Source: an uncultured Akkermansia sp. (GTDB lineage Bacteria > Verrucomicrobiota > Verrucomicrobiia > Verrucomicrobiales > Akkermansiaceae). From it: DNA of 12,067 nucleotides. Made by a program: the position numbers and the translations under genes. The stretch spans positions 1-12,067 of the forward strand of contig CANPXA010000033.1 in the NCBI GenBank assembly GCA_947585525.1, read 5' to 3'. Shown piece by piece: positions 1 through 6,873 of this stretch. The notes under the pieces are model-generated. The model made no database searches and was not told the DNA's origin. It saw nothing but the letters and a program-made list of their open reading frames with translations. Within the stretch, counting starts at the first letter, position 1; each line of letters starts with the position of its first letter.

Positions 1-669
1 TTCCCCCACGGTGAGGACGATATCCTCTCCTTCTTGCGCCAGCCGCCAATCCCGGGGTTGAGAGAATTGCAGACGTTTGCCGCCGAAGAGGAGACGTCCG
101 CCCAGACCGACGAGGCGGAAGAGGAAGAACCCGACCGCGATGCCGACGCAACTCCCCAGCAGCCCTTCCCACGCACCGGAGGAGGACGGAGACGGGAGTT
201 GTGCGTCCCCCACCGCCGCGGCCATTCCTCCCAACGCGGCGCTCCAGACCGGAGCGGCATGCACCTCCATGCTTTCCCAATCCATTGCTAAAATCGCCAG
301 CATACTTGCCAACCACACGCAGATGGCGAGCTGCACCCATAGCGCTTCGTAACCGAAGACCAGCGCAGCCGCGAGGAACAACGCGGCGCACGCCGCTTCA
401 AGCGCCGGGTAACGCATACTGATGGGCTTGCCGCAACAGGCGCTTTTTCCGCGCAGGGCGAGCCAGCTGAGCAGGGGAATATTCAGGTGCCAGGGGATAG
501 GCTGTCCGCAGGTGGGGCAAAACGAGCGCGCGGGCTTACGCACGCTCAACCCACGCGGCAAACGGTACACCACCACATTGAGGAACGAGCCGATGCAGGC
601 GCCCACCAGGGCAAACCCCGCAGCGGTTATCCATTCCAGGGCAATCTCCCAATGTTCCGGATGATTCAT
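1..669 (-). CDS. Prepilin peptidase (A24 leader peptidase / N-methyltransferase), 3' end outside window
   Basis: The reading frame is open from an ATG at 669 to the window edge (223 codons). It encodes a polytopic inner-membrane protein. Residues 20-40 (GACIGSFLNVVVYRLPRG) are the hallmark N-terminus of type IV prepilin peptidases, which cleave and N-methylate type IV pilin or type II secretion pseudopilin leaders. A zinc-type cytoplasmic loop follows, with C51 and C54 (CPTCG); the second pair is C78-C79, adjacent rather than spaced as CxxC. D130 (LAMDWESMEV) fits the first catalytic aspartate. The usual LPD after it is replaced by EVH. The GxGD motif holding the second aspartate is not reached; the segment after about residue 195 looks like the start of an insertion, which I recall from Verrucomicrobia homologues. 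The start lies 33 bp after the uridylyltransferase stop on the same strand, so the two are probably co-transcribed. No convincing Shine-Dalgarno site is seen. Confidence 0.88.
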   Translation of the reverse strand, partial: MNHPEHWEIALEWITAAGFALVGACIGSFLNVVVYRLPRGLSVRKPARSFCPTCGQPIPWHLNIPLLSWLALRGKSACCGKPISMRYPALEAACAALFLAAALVFGYEALWVQLAICVWLASMLAILAMDWESMEVHAAPVWSAALGGMAAAVGDAQLPSPSSSGAWEGLLGSCVGIAVGFFLFRLVGLGGRLLFGGKRLQFSQPRDWRLAQEGEDIVLTVGE

Positions 670-702
670 GGAGTCCAGGTAGCTTGTAATACGTCGAGAG
701 GT

Positions 703-2037
703 TCAGAATTCCACGTCCCCGATGAGAGGTTCTCCCGGGGAGAAGTGGTGTTCCGAGCGCACGGAGAGATGGCGGACGTGCTTGAGGGAGGGGACTCCGA
801 GCGGCTCCAGGGAATCAACGAGTTTGTAGAGGGTCGGATCGAGTTGTACCACCGGCGCCACACCGTCGCATTCGGGGGCGAGGAACATTCTCCCCGCGGC
901 ATCAATCTCCACGGCATCGGAGCGCAGAAGCAGCAGATCGCTGCAAGTCTTTACCGGGAAGAAACGGCTGCGCGGTACGCACACTGCAGCGGCGCCGGTG
1001 AAACACTGCAGCGCCGCGCCCATCGCCGTCTCCAGCTGGAAGACGTCCGGTGAGGAAGGATCGCGCGGGTCGGCGTGCTTGGAGTTGCAGATGATCGGCA
1101 GGGGGATGACGCCCTTGTGTTCCTGCATCAACTGCTTGAGGGAATCGAGGCGGATCCAAAGGTTGTTGGTGTTGAAGAAGCGGTGGCGTGACAGATCCTG
1201 GAAGTGGGGAATATCTTCCGGGGGGCATTGAGCGACCTCGCGCAGGATGAGCTGTCCGTCCTTTTTGCGTCGGGCGAGATGACCTCCTTTTTTATCGGCC
1301 TCCGTGCGGCGGGTGACCTCCATGACGAAGGGTGCGCCGCTCCGGGCGAACCAGGCGAGGAATCCGGGATCCACCTGGGCCCCGAGGTTGTCGGAGTTGG
1401 ACACAAAAGCGTAACGTACACCGCGAGCGAGCAGCTCATCCAGCCGCCCCGAGCCCGCCAGAGACGCGTAGAGATCGCCGTGACCGGGAGGGCACCACTC
1501 CAGCTCCGGGTGCTGAGGCATTTGCACGGGTTCCAGCGTGTCTTGTCTGAGCTTGGGCACCTTGTTTTGCATCAGTTCCACCTCGGCAGTTTCTGCGAAC
1601 CCGTCCTCTGCGTAGCGTTTCAGGTATCGCATCGTGTCGGCGCTCGTCGAGAAGGAATTCATGAGCAGCAGGCGCACCCCGTTGGAAGAATCCTTCCTCA
1701 GCGCCTTGATCTGTCGCACGATGAGATCCAGGAAGGTGACCCCGGGTTTGATTTCCAGCAAACTTTTAGCCTTTTGCAACCCCATGCTCGTGCCGAGTCC
1801 TCCGTTGAGTTTGATGACCACGAGTTGCCGGAGCAAGTCATCGTCGGCGGGCGGGCAGGTTTGCACGAGCTGCTCCCATTCCGGCAGGGAATCCACCGCA
1901 TCGATCTCCTCCTCGCCTACGGTCATCTTGGTGTGCCGCTGCAGCTCCTCCACCCCGTAGAGGAAAGAGTCCACCGCTGCCCGGGAGAGTCCGGCCCCCT
2001 CCATCTTCGTGCGGATCAATTCACGTGCGTCCATCAT
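703..2037 (-). CDS. UTP--glucose-1-phosphate uridylyltransferase, UGP2-like
   Basis: This 444-residue cytoplasmic enzyme makes UDP-glucose from UTP and glucose-1-phosphate. It belongs to the eukaryote-like UGP2 family, not the bacterial GalU family. Visible motifs are KLNGGLGTSMG (76-86, nucleotide loop), MNSFSTSADT (126-135), CPPGHGD (182-188), SNSDNLGA (213-220), TEADKKGG (245-252), FNTNNLW (288-294), ETAMGAA (336-342) and RSRFFPVKTCSDLL (356-369). The C-terminus stops at about where the left-handed beta-helix of the eukaryotic enzymes begins (GDVEF), so it is somewhat shorter than those. Two adjacent ATGs (2037, 2034) could start it. A TAGAAT box lies 6 nt upstream of the first, implying a leaderless or very short leader mRNA. 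It is first in a likely operon with the prepilin peptidase. Glucose-1-phosphate could come from the mutase at 8323-10266. UDP-N-acetylhexosamine pyrophosphorylase is a less likely alternative. Confidence 0.92.
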   Translation of the reverse strand: MMDARELIRTKMEGAGLSRAAVDSFLYGVEELQRHTKMTVGEEEIDAVDSLPEWEQLVQTCPPADDDLLRQLVVIKLNGGLGTSMGLQKAKSLLEIKPGVTFLDLIVRQIKALRKDSSNGVRLLLMNSFSTSADTMRYLKRYAEDGFAETAEVELMQNKVPKLRQDTLEPVQMPQHPELEWCPPGHGDLYASLAGSGRLDELLARGVRYAFVSNSDNLGAQVDPGFLAWFARSGAPFVMEVTRRTEADKKGGHLARRKKDGQLILREVAQCPPEDIPHFQDLSRHRFFNTNNLWIRLDSLKQLMQEHKGVIPLPIICNSKHADPRDPSSPDVFQLETAMGAALQCFTGAAAVCVPRSRFFPVKTCSDLLLLRSDAVEIDAAGRMFLAPECDGVAPVVQLDPTLYKLVDSLEPLGVPSLKHVRHLSVRSEHHFSPGEPLIGDVEF

Positions 2038-2043
2038 GCCCCC

Positions 2044-2072
2044 ATTCTACTCCCTGCCTCCCGAGGAAGCAA
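2044..2072 (-). promoter_or_regulatory. Candidate promoter of the uridylyltransferase gene
   Basis: On the minus strand TTGCTT (2067-2072) and TAGAAT (2044-2049) are separated by 17 bp. The -10 box matches the consensus at five of six positions; the -35 matches poorly. Only 6 nt separate the -10 from the first ATG, so transcription would begin at or beside the start codon. Confidence 0.45.
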
Positions 2073-2095
2073 GCAGGTTTTCAAGGCAACGGGGG

Positions 2096-2262
2096 CACTT
2101 GGCGATGCCTATTTACGATTTACGATTTACGATGGACGATTTACGATTTGGATGTTAGCGCGCTACGCGCGGAGATGCGGAGCGGGAGCGAAGGTGGAAG
2201 GAGGGAGCATGGGGTGGTAGTGGTAGGAAAGGGGCGGGGGCAGTGTTCCACCGCCTATTTAC
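2096..2262 (+). repeat. Intergenic mosaic repeat: heptamer array, GCGCGC hairpin, G-rich segment, hairpin
   Basis: The block starts with a weak GGCA/TGCC hairpin (about 2097-2109), then ATTTACG heptamers (2110-2147, one degenerate unit). A short palindromic stem (TAGCGCGCTACGCGCGG, 2156-2172) and a purine-rich segment with GCGGAGCGGGAGCGAAGG follow. It ends in hairpin GGCAGTG-TTC-CACCGCC (2239-2255), which begins the next copy. The segment about 2180-2262 recurs inverted, with small changes, near 11895-11965. The open frames crossing it are low-complexity and carry no recognisable domain. Confidence 0.8.
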
Positions 2263-2360
2263 GATTTACAAAGCCCACGAGGGCTCGGAGTGGGATTGGA
2301 CAAAATGCGTGAGCATTTTGCCCGCAGGGTGCTGAGGTAGGGTGGTACCGAAGCATCAAT
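2239..2360 (+). repeat. Intergenic mosaic repeat with CAAAATGC/GCATTTTG stem module
   Basis: Hairpin 2239-2255 abuts TATTTACGATTTACAA, then a small AGCCC/GGGCT hairpin (about 2270-2283), then the stem CAAAATGC-GTGA-GCATTTTG (2301-2320). A tail GCCCGCAGGGTGCTGAGG...GGTACCGAAGC follows. The first two thirds match an inverted copy at about 11830-11895. The conserved flanks TTGGA and GCCCGCAGGG enclose stems of different sequence in other copies. Confidence 0.8.
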
Positions 2361-2562
2361 TTACGATTTACGATTTGGATGTTAGCGCGCTTGCGCGCGG
2401 GGAGGCAAAGCGTCCGACGGCCCCGTGCAGGGCGCACGCGAAGCGGGCGGGCAGGACGATTGGACAAAAGCGCAGCTTTTGCCCGCAGGGCGCTGAGGTA
2501 GTGCGGTACCGAAGCGTCAAAGCGGGAGCGCAGCGAAATTTTGAGAACAAGGCGAGTTGTTG
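2361..2562 (+). repeat. Intergenic mosaic repeat, longest composite copy
   Basis: The order is heptamer array (2361-2376), GCGCGC-TT-GCGCGC hairpin (about 2386-2400), a GC-rich module with GCGTCCGACGGCCCC and CGCACGCGAAGCGGGCG, and the CAAAAGC-GCA-GCTTTTG stem (2465-2481). Then come GCCCGCAGGGCGCTGAGG and GGTACCGAAGCGTCAAAGC. Positions 2428-2525 match 11969-12066 (inverted) at 97 of 98 positions, and 2458-2532 are identical to 3727-3801 (direct). Predicted frames here are repeat-derived and I do not call them genes. Confidence 0.85.
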
Positions 2563-2612
2563 GTTAGAAAGCGGCGGGAGTCATGCTACGCCGTCTCCCC
2601 TAGGGCAAACGC
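2522..2612 (+). repeat. Repeat module shared with 8099-8178 (inverted)
   Basis: This segment (from AGCGGGAGCGCAGCGAAATT through the GTCTCC region) reappears in reverse complement at about 8099-8178 with scattered substitutions. Recognisable shared landmarks are GGGAGCGCAG, AACAAGGCGA, a GAAAGCGGCG stretch and CTACGCCGTCTC. It ends beside a half-hairpin GGGCAAACGCATTTG (about 2604-2618). The stretch 2613-2684 shows nothing recognisable. Confidence 0.65.
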
Positions 2613-2684
2613 ATTTGAGAGAAGTTCATCGACGGAGAGAATATTCTTGTTGGCTGATATTATCGCTGATACGCATCAAAATCA

Positions 2685-2810
2685 TAGCAGCAGGCAGTCA
2701 TCGTGATGGTAGCTTTCAAGACCTTGCCTGTATACGCTTATGATTCGGATAAATGCGCAACGCGCACATTATCAACAAATCGTAAATCGTAATTAGGCGT
2801 CTTTGGCGCC
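2685..2810 (-). repeat. Intergenic repeat: shared flank, GCGCAACGCGC module, heptamer array, terminal hairpin
   Basis: Read on the minus strand it starts with hairpin GGCGCC-AAA-GACGCC (2796-2810), then the heptamer array (about 2778-2795), the GTGCGCGTTGCGCA module (about 2754-2769) and a tail to about 2685. The tail and the module also occur, diverged, at about 10958-11040 next to the broken Abi gene. The hairpin lies one base beyond the stop codon of the secreted-protein gene, so it could serve as that gene's transcription end, although no T-run follows. Confidence 0.7.
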
Positions 2811-2811
2811 C

Positions 2812-3648
2812 CTACTGGGCGTTGATGAGTTTGATGACAGGTATGCCGAGTTTGGCGTTTTTCCATGTCTCGGCCGGCATCTTGAATTGCATATATGCGC
2901 GAGGCTCGTCTTTGCCCGACTCCTCGACCCGTCTGACCCTGACCCGGGTCTCCGCCTGTCCGAGCACGACCGGCTTCACGGTGTCGATCTCATGCGCCGG
3001 GATTTTCAGGATCGTTCCCTTCTCCACATCCTTCCTCTCCGGGGCGATCAAATACGTGTCCTCCCCATCAATGGTCGCGCTCCAGCCATCCGGCAGGGTC
3101 ATTCCCGACACGGCACGGGCGTTTTCCACAGCCTCTCGGTTCACTTCCAGCCACTCTCCGTACTCGCTCACAGCCCGGAGGGCGTCCTCTTCGAGCTCCC
3201 CGCTCGCTCCGACTTCCACGCGCAGCAGGAATTCACTTCCCCGCTCGATTGCCCGACAGAGAGTGCGCACTATGTCTGCGGCAGCGGTCTTTTCTCCCCT
3301 CCTGAGGGTATAGACTTCCTGTGTCGGCTTCGGCGTGGGGTTCTCCGGGGGCTGCACCTCTTCGACCTCGCGCTGTTTTTCGTCATTGGTCTCCGCCGTC
3401 TCTGCGCTACAGTGCGCCCTCTTTGCCAGACTCTTAGCCAACTCGGCCAGCTTCTTCTCTTCCGGCGGCGCCTTCTGCTCTCCTGCCCCCGTGGGCTCCT
3501 CCACCACGACCAGACGCAGCTTCCTCGTCACGCCCGATGGGTCCTTCCCGGGTTCCACCTCCCACCATTCCGCACCCGGCGCGCCAAAAGACAGGGCGGC
3601 AGAAACGGCAACGATTCCACCCAATGCCAACCCGGTTAACAATTTCAT
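2812..3648 (-). CDS. Secreted or periplasmic protein of unknown function
   Basis: I do not recognise the family of this 278-residue protein. It begins with a clear signal peptide: MKLL, then a hydrophobic run up to about residue 22, with a plausible cleavage near SFGA. The region of roughly residues 48-108 is rich in Glu, Lys, Pro and Ala and looks disordered (EEKKLAELAKSLAKR could form a short coiled helix). The rest looks globular, alternating acidic helices and beta-rich segments (TILKIPAHEIDTVKPVVLGQ near the C-terminus). Only two cysteines were seen. An antisense frame of the same length exists, but this strand has the signal peptide, a promoter at the right distance and sensible composition. 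The ATG at 3648 is the only good start. The leader is at most a few nucleotides, with no clear ribosome binding site. Confidence 0.75.
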   Translation of the reverse strand: MKLLTGLALGGIVAVSAALSFGAPGAEWWEVEPGKDPSGVTRKLRLVVVEEPTGAGEQKAPPEEKKLAELAKSLAKRAHCSAETAETNDEKQREVEEVQPPENPTPKPTQEVYTLRRGEKTAAADIVRTLCRAIERGSEFLLRVEVGASGELEEDALRAVSEYGEWLEVNREAVENARAVSGMTLPDGWSATIDGEDTYLIAPERKDVEKGTILKIPAHEIDTVKPVVLGQAETRVRVRRVEESGKDEPRAYMQFKMPAETWKNAKLGIPVIKLINAQ

Positions 3649-3655
3649 AGCTCTG

Positions 3656-3685
3656 ATGCTAGCAAATACCCCCCGAGACTGTCAA
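3656..3685 (-). promoter_or_regulatory. Promoter of the secreted-protein gene
   Basis: On the minus strand a perfect TTGACA (3680-3685) and TAGCAT (3656-3661) are separated by 18 bp. The -10 box is only 7 nt from the ATG at 3648, which predicts a leaderless or near-leaderless transcript. Confidence 0.6.
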
Positions 3686-3815
3686 TATCATTTACGAATT
3701 ACAAAGCCCACGAGGGCTCGGAGTGGGATTGGACAAAAGCGCAGCTTTTGCCCGCAGGGCGCTGAGGTAGTGCGGTACCGAAGCGTCAAAGCGGGAGCGC
3801 AACGGAATTTCTTGG
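3686..3815 (+). repeat. Intergenic mosaic repeat copy
   Basis: The copy has a short heptamer array (ATTTACGAATTACAAAG), the AGCCC/GGGCT hairpin, then the CAAAAGC-GCA-GCTTTTG stem (3734-3750) and its conserved tail to GGTACCGAAGC and beyond. Positions 3727-3801 are identical to 2458-2532. It lies between the divergent promoters of the secreted-protein gene and the tRNA. No variable terminal hairpin is evident at its left end. Confidence 0.8.
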
Positions 3816-3854
3816 GACACGTGTGCCGGACGGGATCTTTTTGCTAAAAAAGGC

Positions 3855-3883
3855 TTGCCATGTCAGTGTTTTGTCGTTATAAT
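3855..3883 (+). promoter_or_regulatory. Strong promoter for tRNA-Val (and possibly uvrA-like gene)
   Basis: TTGCCA (3855-3860) and a perfect TATAAT (3878-3883) are separated by 17 bp. Transcription is expected to start near 3890, about 10 nt before the mature tRNA. No terminator is visible between the tRNA and the UvrA-like gene, so the transcript may continue into it. Confidence 0.75.
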
Positions 3884-3898
3884 CCGCCCCACATTAAG

Positions 3899-3970
3899 GC
3901 GAAGTTAGCTCAGTGGTAGAGCACATCCTTCACACGGATGGGGTCATAAGTTCGAATCTTATACTTCGTA
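3899..3970 (+). tRNA. tRNA-Val (anticodon CAC)
   Basis: A complete cloverleaf folds by eye. The 7-bp acceptor stem has a G-U first pair (GCGAAGT with ACTTCGT). The D stem is GCTC/GAGC, the anticodon stem CATCC/GGATG with loop TTCACAC (anticodon CAC at 3931-3933), and the T stem ATAAG/CTTAT with loop TTCGAAT. The discriminator base is A at 3970. The gene does not encode CCA (CGA follows), so the tail must be added by nucleotidyltransferase. It reads the valine codon GUG. Confidence 0.95.
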
Positions 3971-4072
3971 CGATTTTGCTTATAGTGTGCGCGTTGCGCA
4001 GGGTTTGGGGACATGATTTGAATTGCAAAGGGGAAGTGGATGTGGTTAAATGCGGAGAAGGGAGGATAAGAT

Positions 4073-6598
4073 ATGAAGAAGAAAGAAGACGATGCGAAAG
4101 AGCCGGAGTGCATCAAGGTGCGGGGAGGTAGGGTCCACAATCTGAAGAACATCGACGTGGACATCCCGCTGCACCGGATTGTCGGTATCGCGGGTGTGTC
4201 CGGCTCCGGCAAGTCGTCACTGGCGCTGGGCATCTTGTATGCGGAGGGATCGCGCAGGTACTTGGAGTCTCTTTCCACGTACACCCGGCGGCGGATGACG
4301 CAGGCGGAGAAGGCGCAGGTGGATGAGGTGCTCTACGTGCCGGCGGCGCTCGCCTTGCGGCAGCGTCCGGGTGTGCCGGGCATCCGCAGCACCTTCGGCA
4401 CGGGGACGGAGCTGCTCAATGTGCTGCGCCTCATGTTCTCCCGGCTTGCCTGTCATCGGTGCCCCAACGGTCATTATCTGGAGCCCACCCTCGGGGTGGC
4501 GGCGGAGCAGGAGCTGGTGTGTCCGACGTGCGGGGAGCATTTTTATGCTCCGGGGGCGGAGGAGCTCGCCTTCAACAGTCAGGGAGCCTGCCCGCGCTGC
4601 GAAGGCACGGGCATCGTCCGTACGGTCGATGAATCCACGCTCGTGCCGGATGAATCATTGAGCATCGATGAGGGGGCAGTGGCTCCCTGGCAAACGTTGA
4701 TGTGGTCGCTCATGAAGGACATCGCACGTGAGATGGGGGTGCGGACGGATGTCCCTTTCTGCAAACTCACCCCCAAGGAACGGGACATCGTCTTTCACGG
4801 ACCGGCCGTGAAGAAAAACATCATCTACCAGAACATGACCAGCGGCGCCGCCGGGGACATGGATTTCACGTACTTCAACGCCACCTACACCGTCGAGAAC
4901 GCCCTCGCCAAGGTGAAGGATGAAAAGGGTATGAAACGCGTGGAGAAATTTCTGCGACAGGAGGTGTGTCCGGATTGCGGAGGCACGCGCTTGAGCGAGA
5001 GAGCGCGGGCGCCGAGGTTGTGCGGGGTGGGATTGGCGGATGTGTGCAAGATGCCGTTAGGGGAGCTGGTGGAGTGGGTGCGCGGGGTGCCGGCTTCGCT
5101 GCCGAAGGCGATGCGCCCCATGGCGGAGAGCATCTGCGCCTCCTTTCACGATGTCGCGCGGCGGCTCATGGAGCTGGGTCTCTCCTACCTCGCGCCCGAT
5201 CGCGCCGCCAACACTCTCTCCACCGGCGAGCGCCAGCGGATGCAACTCGCCCGCGCCGTGCGCAACCGCACCACGGGCGTCCTCTACGTCCTGGACGAGC
5301 CTTCCATCGGTCTGCACCCCTCCAATGTCGTGGGTCTCGTCGGAGTGATGCGCGACCTCATAGCGGACGGCAACACCGTGGTGCTTGTGGACCACGACAC
5401 GCAGGCGCTTTCGGCGGCGAGTTGGCTCATTGAACTGGGACCGGACGCCGGAGCCGGCGGAGGCAACATCATCGCTCAGGGACCCCTGGCGCAGGTGGCT
5501 CGCTCTCCTCAATCTCAAATAGGTCCTTTTCTCACTCACAAGTCTCGTATCTCGGTCGGGGACCATCCCACGGCGCGGCAGATGTTTGCCCATGGCCACA
5601 TCCGTCTCTCCACCTCCGCCATCCATACCGTCCACCCCCTCAAGGTTGACATCCCGAAGGGACGGCTCACCGTCGTGACCGGGGTGTCCGGCTCCGGCAA
5701 GACGACGATGGCGCTGGAGAGTCTCGTCCCCGCGCTGGAAGCTGCGCTGAAGGACGCGCCGTTGCCGGGGCACGTGCGTTCGGTGTCCGCCCCGGGCATC
5801 GCGCAGGTGAAGCTCATCGATGCCACGCCGATCGGCATCAATGTGCGCTCCACCGTGGCGACGTACGCAGACGTGCACGACGAACTGCGCAAGGTCTATG
5901 CCCGCACCCCCGCCGCCAAAGAGCGCGGCTACAAGGCCGGCGACTTTTCCTACAACACCGGACGTCTGCGCTGCCCCACCTGTGACGGCACCGGCTCCAT
6001 CAGTCTCGATGTCCAATTCCTGCCCGATGTTGACATTCCCTGCCCGGACTGCGGAGGCTCCCGTTACTCACGCGAAGCCGGCGGTTTGCGACGTCCGCCG
6101 AAAGGAGGAGGGAGGGCGTACAGCCTGCCGGAGCTCATGGACATGAGCATCGATGAGGCGCTGGAGGTTTGCAGGGATCTGCCGCTCGTGGAACGCCGCC
6201 TCAGCGCGCTTCGGCAGCTCGGTCTCGGCTACCTCACCCTCGGTGAGGAAACTCCCAGCCTCTCCGGCGGCGAAGCCCAGCGTCTCAAACTCGCCGGCGA
6301 GATGGGACGCGGTCAGCAGGACACCCTCTTCGTCTTCGATGAACCCACCATCGGTCTCCACCCGCTCGACGTGCAATCCCTGCTGCTCGTTTTCCGCTCT
6401 CTCATCGACAACGGAGCCACCATCGTCATCATCGAGCATGACCTCGATGTCATCCGCAATGCCGACTACATCATCGACATGGGACCGGGCGGCGGCGTGC
6501 ACGGAGGACGTATCGTCGCCGCCGGCACCCCGCAGGATATTGCCTCCTGCCGCACCAGCATCACCGGACAATTTCTCAAGCGCCCCGCTGGCAACTAG
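4073..6598 (+). CDS. UvrA-like ABC ATPase lacking the UvrB-binding domain (short UvrA paralogue)
   Basis: This 841-residue protein has two ABC ATPase halves of the UvrA type, so it most likely binds DNA in an ATP-dependent way. First half: Walker A GVSGSGKS (41-48), zinc ligands CHRC (127-130) and CPTC (150-153), then CPRC (173-176) and CPDC (299-302), degenerate signature LSTGE (382-386), Walker B VLDEPSIGLHP (406-416). Second half: Walker A GVSGSGKT (537-544), CPTC (634-637) and CPDC (657-660), signature LSGGE (730-734), FDEPTIGLHP (755-764), EHD (788-790). Canonical UvrA has about 940 residues; here the first two cysteine pairs are only about 20 residues apart, so the UvrB-binding insertion is absent. 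It therefore resembles UvrA2/DrrC-type paralogues linked to drug or crosslink tolerance, and probably does not recruit UvrB. GGAGG (4061-4065) lies 7 nt before the ATG, a good ribosome binding site that neighbouring genes lack. Confidence 0.9.
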   Translation: MKKKEDDAKEPECIKVRGGRVHNLKNIDVDIPLHRIVGIAGVSGSGKSSLALGILYAEGSRRYLESLSTYTRRRMTQAEKAQVDEVLYVPAALALRQRPGVPGIRSTFGTGTELLNVLRLMFSRLACHRCPNGHYLEPTLGVAAEQELVCPTCGEHFYAPGAEELAFNSQGACPRCEGTGIVRTVDESTLVPDESLSIDEGAVAPWQTLMWSLMKDIAREMGVRTDVPFCKLTPKERDIVFHGPAVKKNIIYQNMTSGAAGDMDFTYFNATYTVENALAKVKDEKGMKRVEKFLRQEVCPDCGGTRLSERARAPRLCGVGLADVCKMPLGELVEWVRGVPASLPKAMRPMAESICASFHDVARRLMELGLSYLAPDRAANTLSTGERQRMQLARAVRNRTTGVLYVLDEPSIGLHPSNVVGLVGVMRDLIADGNTVVLVDHDTQALSAASWLIELGPDAGAGGGNIIAQGPLAQVARSPQSQIGPFLTHKSRISVGDHPTARQMFAHGHIRLSTSAIHTVHPLKVDIPKGRLTVVTGVSGSGKTTMALESLVPALEAALKDAPLPGHVRSVSAPGIAQVKLIDATPIGINVRSTVATYADVHDELRKVYARTPAAKERGYKAGDFSYNTGRLRCPTCDGTGSISLDVQFLPDVDIPCPDCGGSRYSREAGGLRRPPKGGGRAYSLPELMDMSIDEALEVCRDLPLVERRLSALRQLGLGYLTLGEETPSLSGGEAQRLKLAGEMGRGQQDTLFVFDEPTIGLHPLDVQSLLLVFRSLIDNGATIVIIEHDLDVIRNADYIIDMGPGGGVHGGRIVAAGTPQDIASCRTSITGQFLKRPAGN

Positions 6599-6621
6599 CG
6601 TTGATTCGTAGGCACCCCATT

Positions 6622-6803
6622 GACTCAGCGCCGCCCCATCGGCGCTGAGCCCTTCGGGCAAACGCTTGCGCGTTGTCCGACCGCACTTACCGCACGCTTT
6701 GCGTGCGCCCTACACGGGGCCGTCGGACGCTTTGCCTCCCCGCGCGTAGCGCGAACATCCAAATCGTAAATCGTAAATAGGCAAACGCATTAATGCGTTT
6801 GCC
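6622..6803 (-). repeat. Intergenic mosaic repeat between uvrA-like gene and GAPDH
   Basis: On the minus strand it starts with the perfect 24-nt palindrome GGCAAACGCATT/AATGCGTTTGCC (6780-6803), then the heptamer array (about 6762-6779), the GCGCGTAGCGCG module, the GC-rich module with a CGCACGC-TTT-GCGTGCG hairpin, and an AACGC-GCAA-GCGTT stem replacing the usual CAAAAGC/GCTTTTG. At its far end CTCAGCGCC-GCCCCATC-GGCGCTGAG (about 6624-6649) makes a 9-bp stem not seen in the other copies. No gene is present. Confidence 0.8.
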
Positions 6804-6815
6804 CTGTGTGCGTGC

Positions 6816-6848
6816 AAAAAAGCGGGAGGCTTTGGAAGCCTCCCGCTT
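6816..6848 (-). terminator. Intrinsic terminator of GAPDH
   Basis: A perfect 13-bp stem (6820-6832 with 6836-6848, 3-nt loop) is followed on the minus strand by a run of six T (6821-6816). It lies about 25 nt beyond the GAPDH stop codon and is a textbook Rho-independent terminator. Confidence 0.92.
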
Positions 6849-6873
6849 GAAAGGAAAGACAAAATAGAGGGGA

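Noticed and set aside
1204..2220. A 338-codon plus-strand frame antisense to the uridylyltransferase
   Set aside because: It is a GC-driven shadow of a gene with clear family motifs and it runs into the heptamer repeat.
2096..2562. Possible integron attC array, given serial hairpins and GTTAGC sequences
   Set aside because: No cassette genes, no integrase, and the hairpins lack the R'/R'' core spacing of attC sites.
2342..2743. A 133-codon plus-strand frame in the repeat region
   Set aside because: Most of it is translated repeat modules that occur elsewhere in other frames. Only its last part may be a protein remnant, reported as a finding.
2803..3639. A 278-codon open frame on the plus strand, opposite the secreted protein
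   Set aside because: It mirrors the minus-strand gene. The minus strand has the signal peptide, a promoter at the right distance and plausible protein composition.
3899..3970. tRNA as the attachment site of an integrated element carrying the UvrA-like gene
   Set aside because: I see no integrase and no duplicated tRNA 3' end in the window.
5057..6016. A long minus-strand frame within the UvrA-like gene
   Set aside because: It is the antisense shadow of motif-bearing UvrA sequence with no own promoter or domain.
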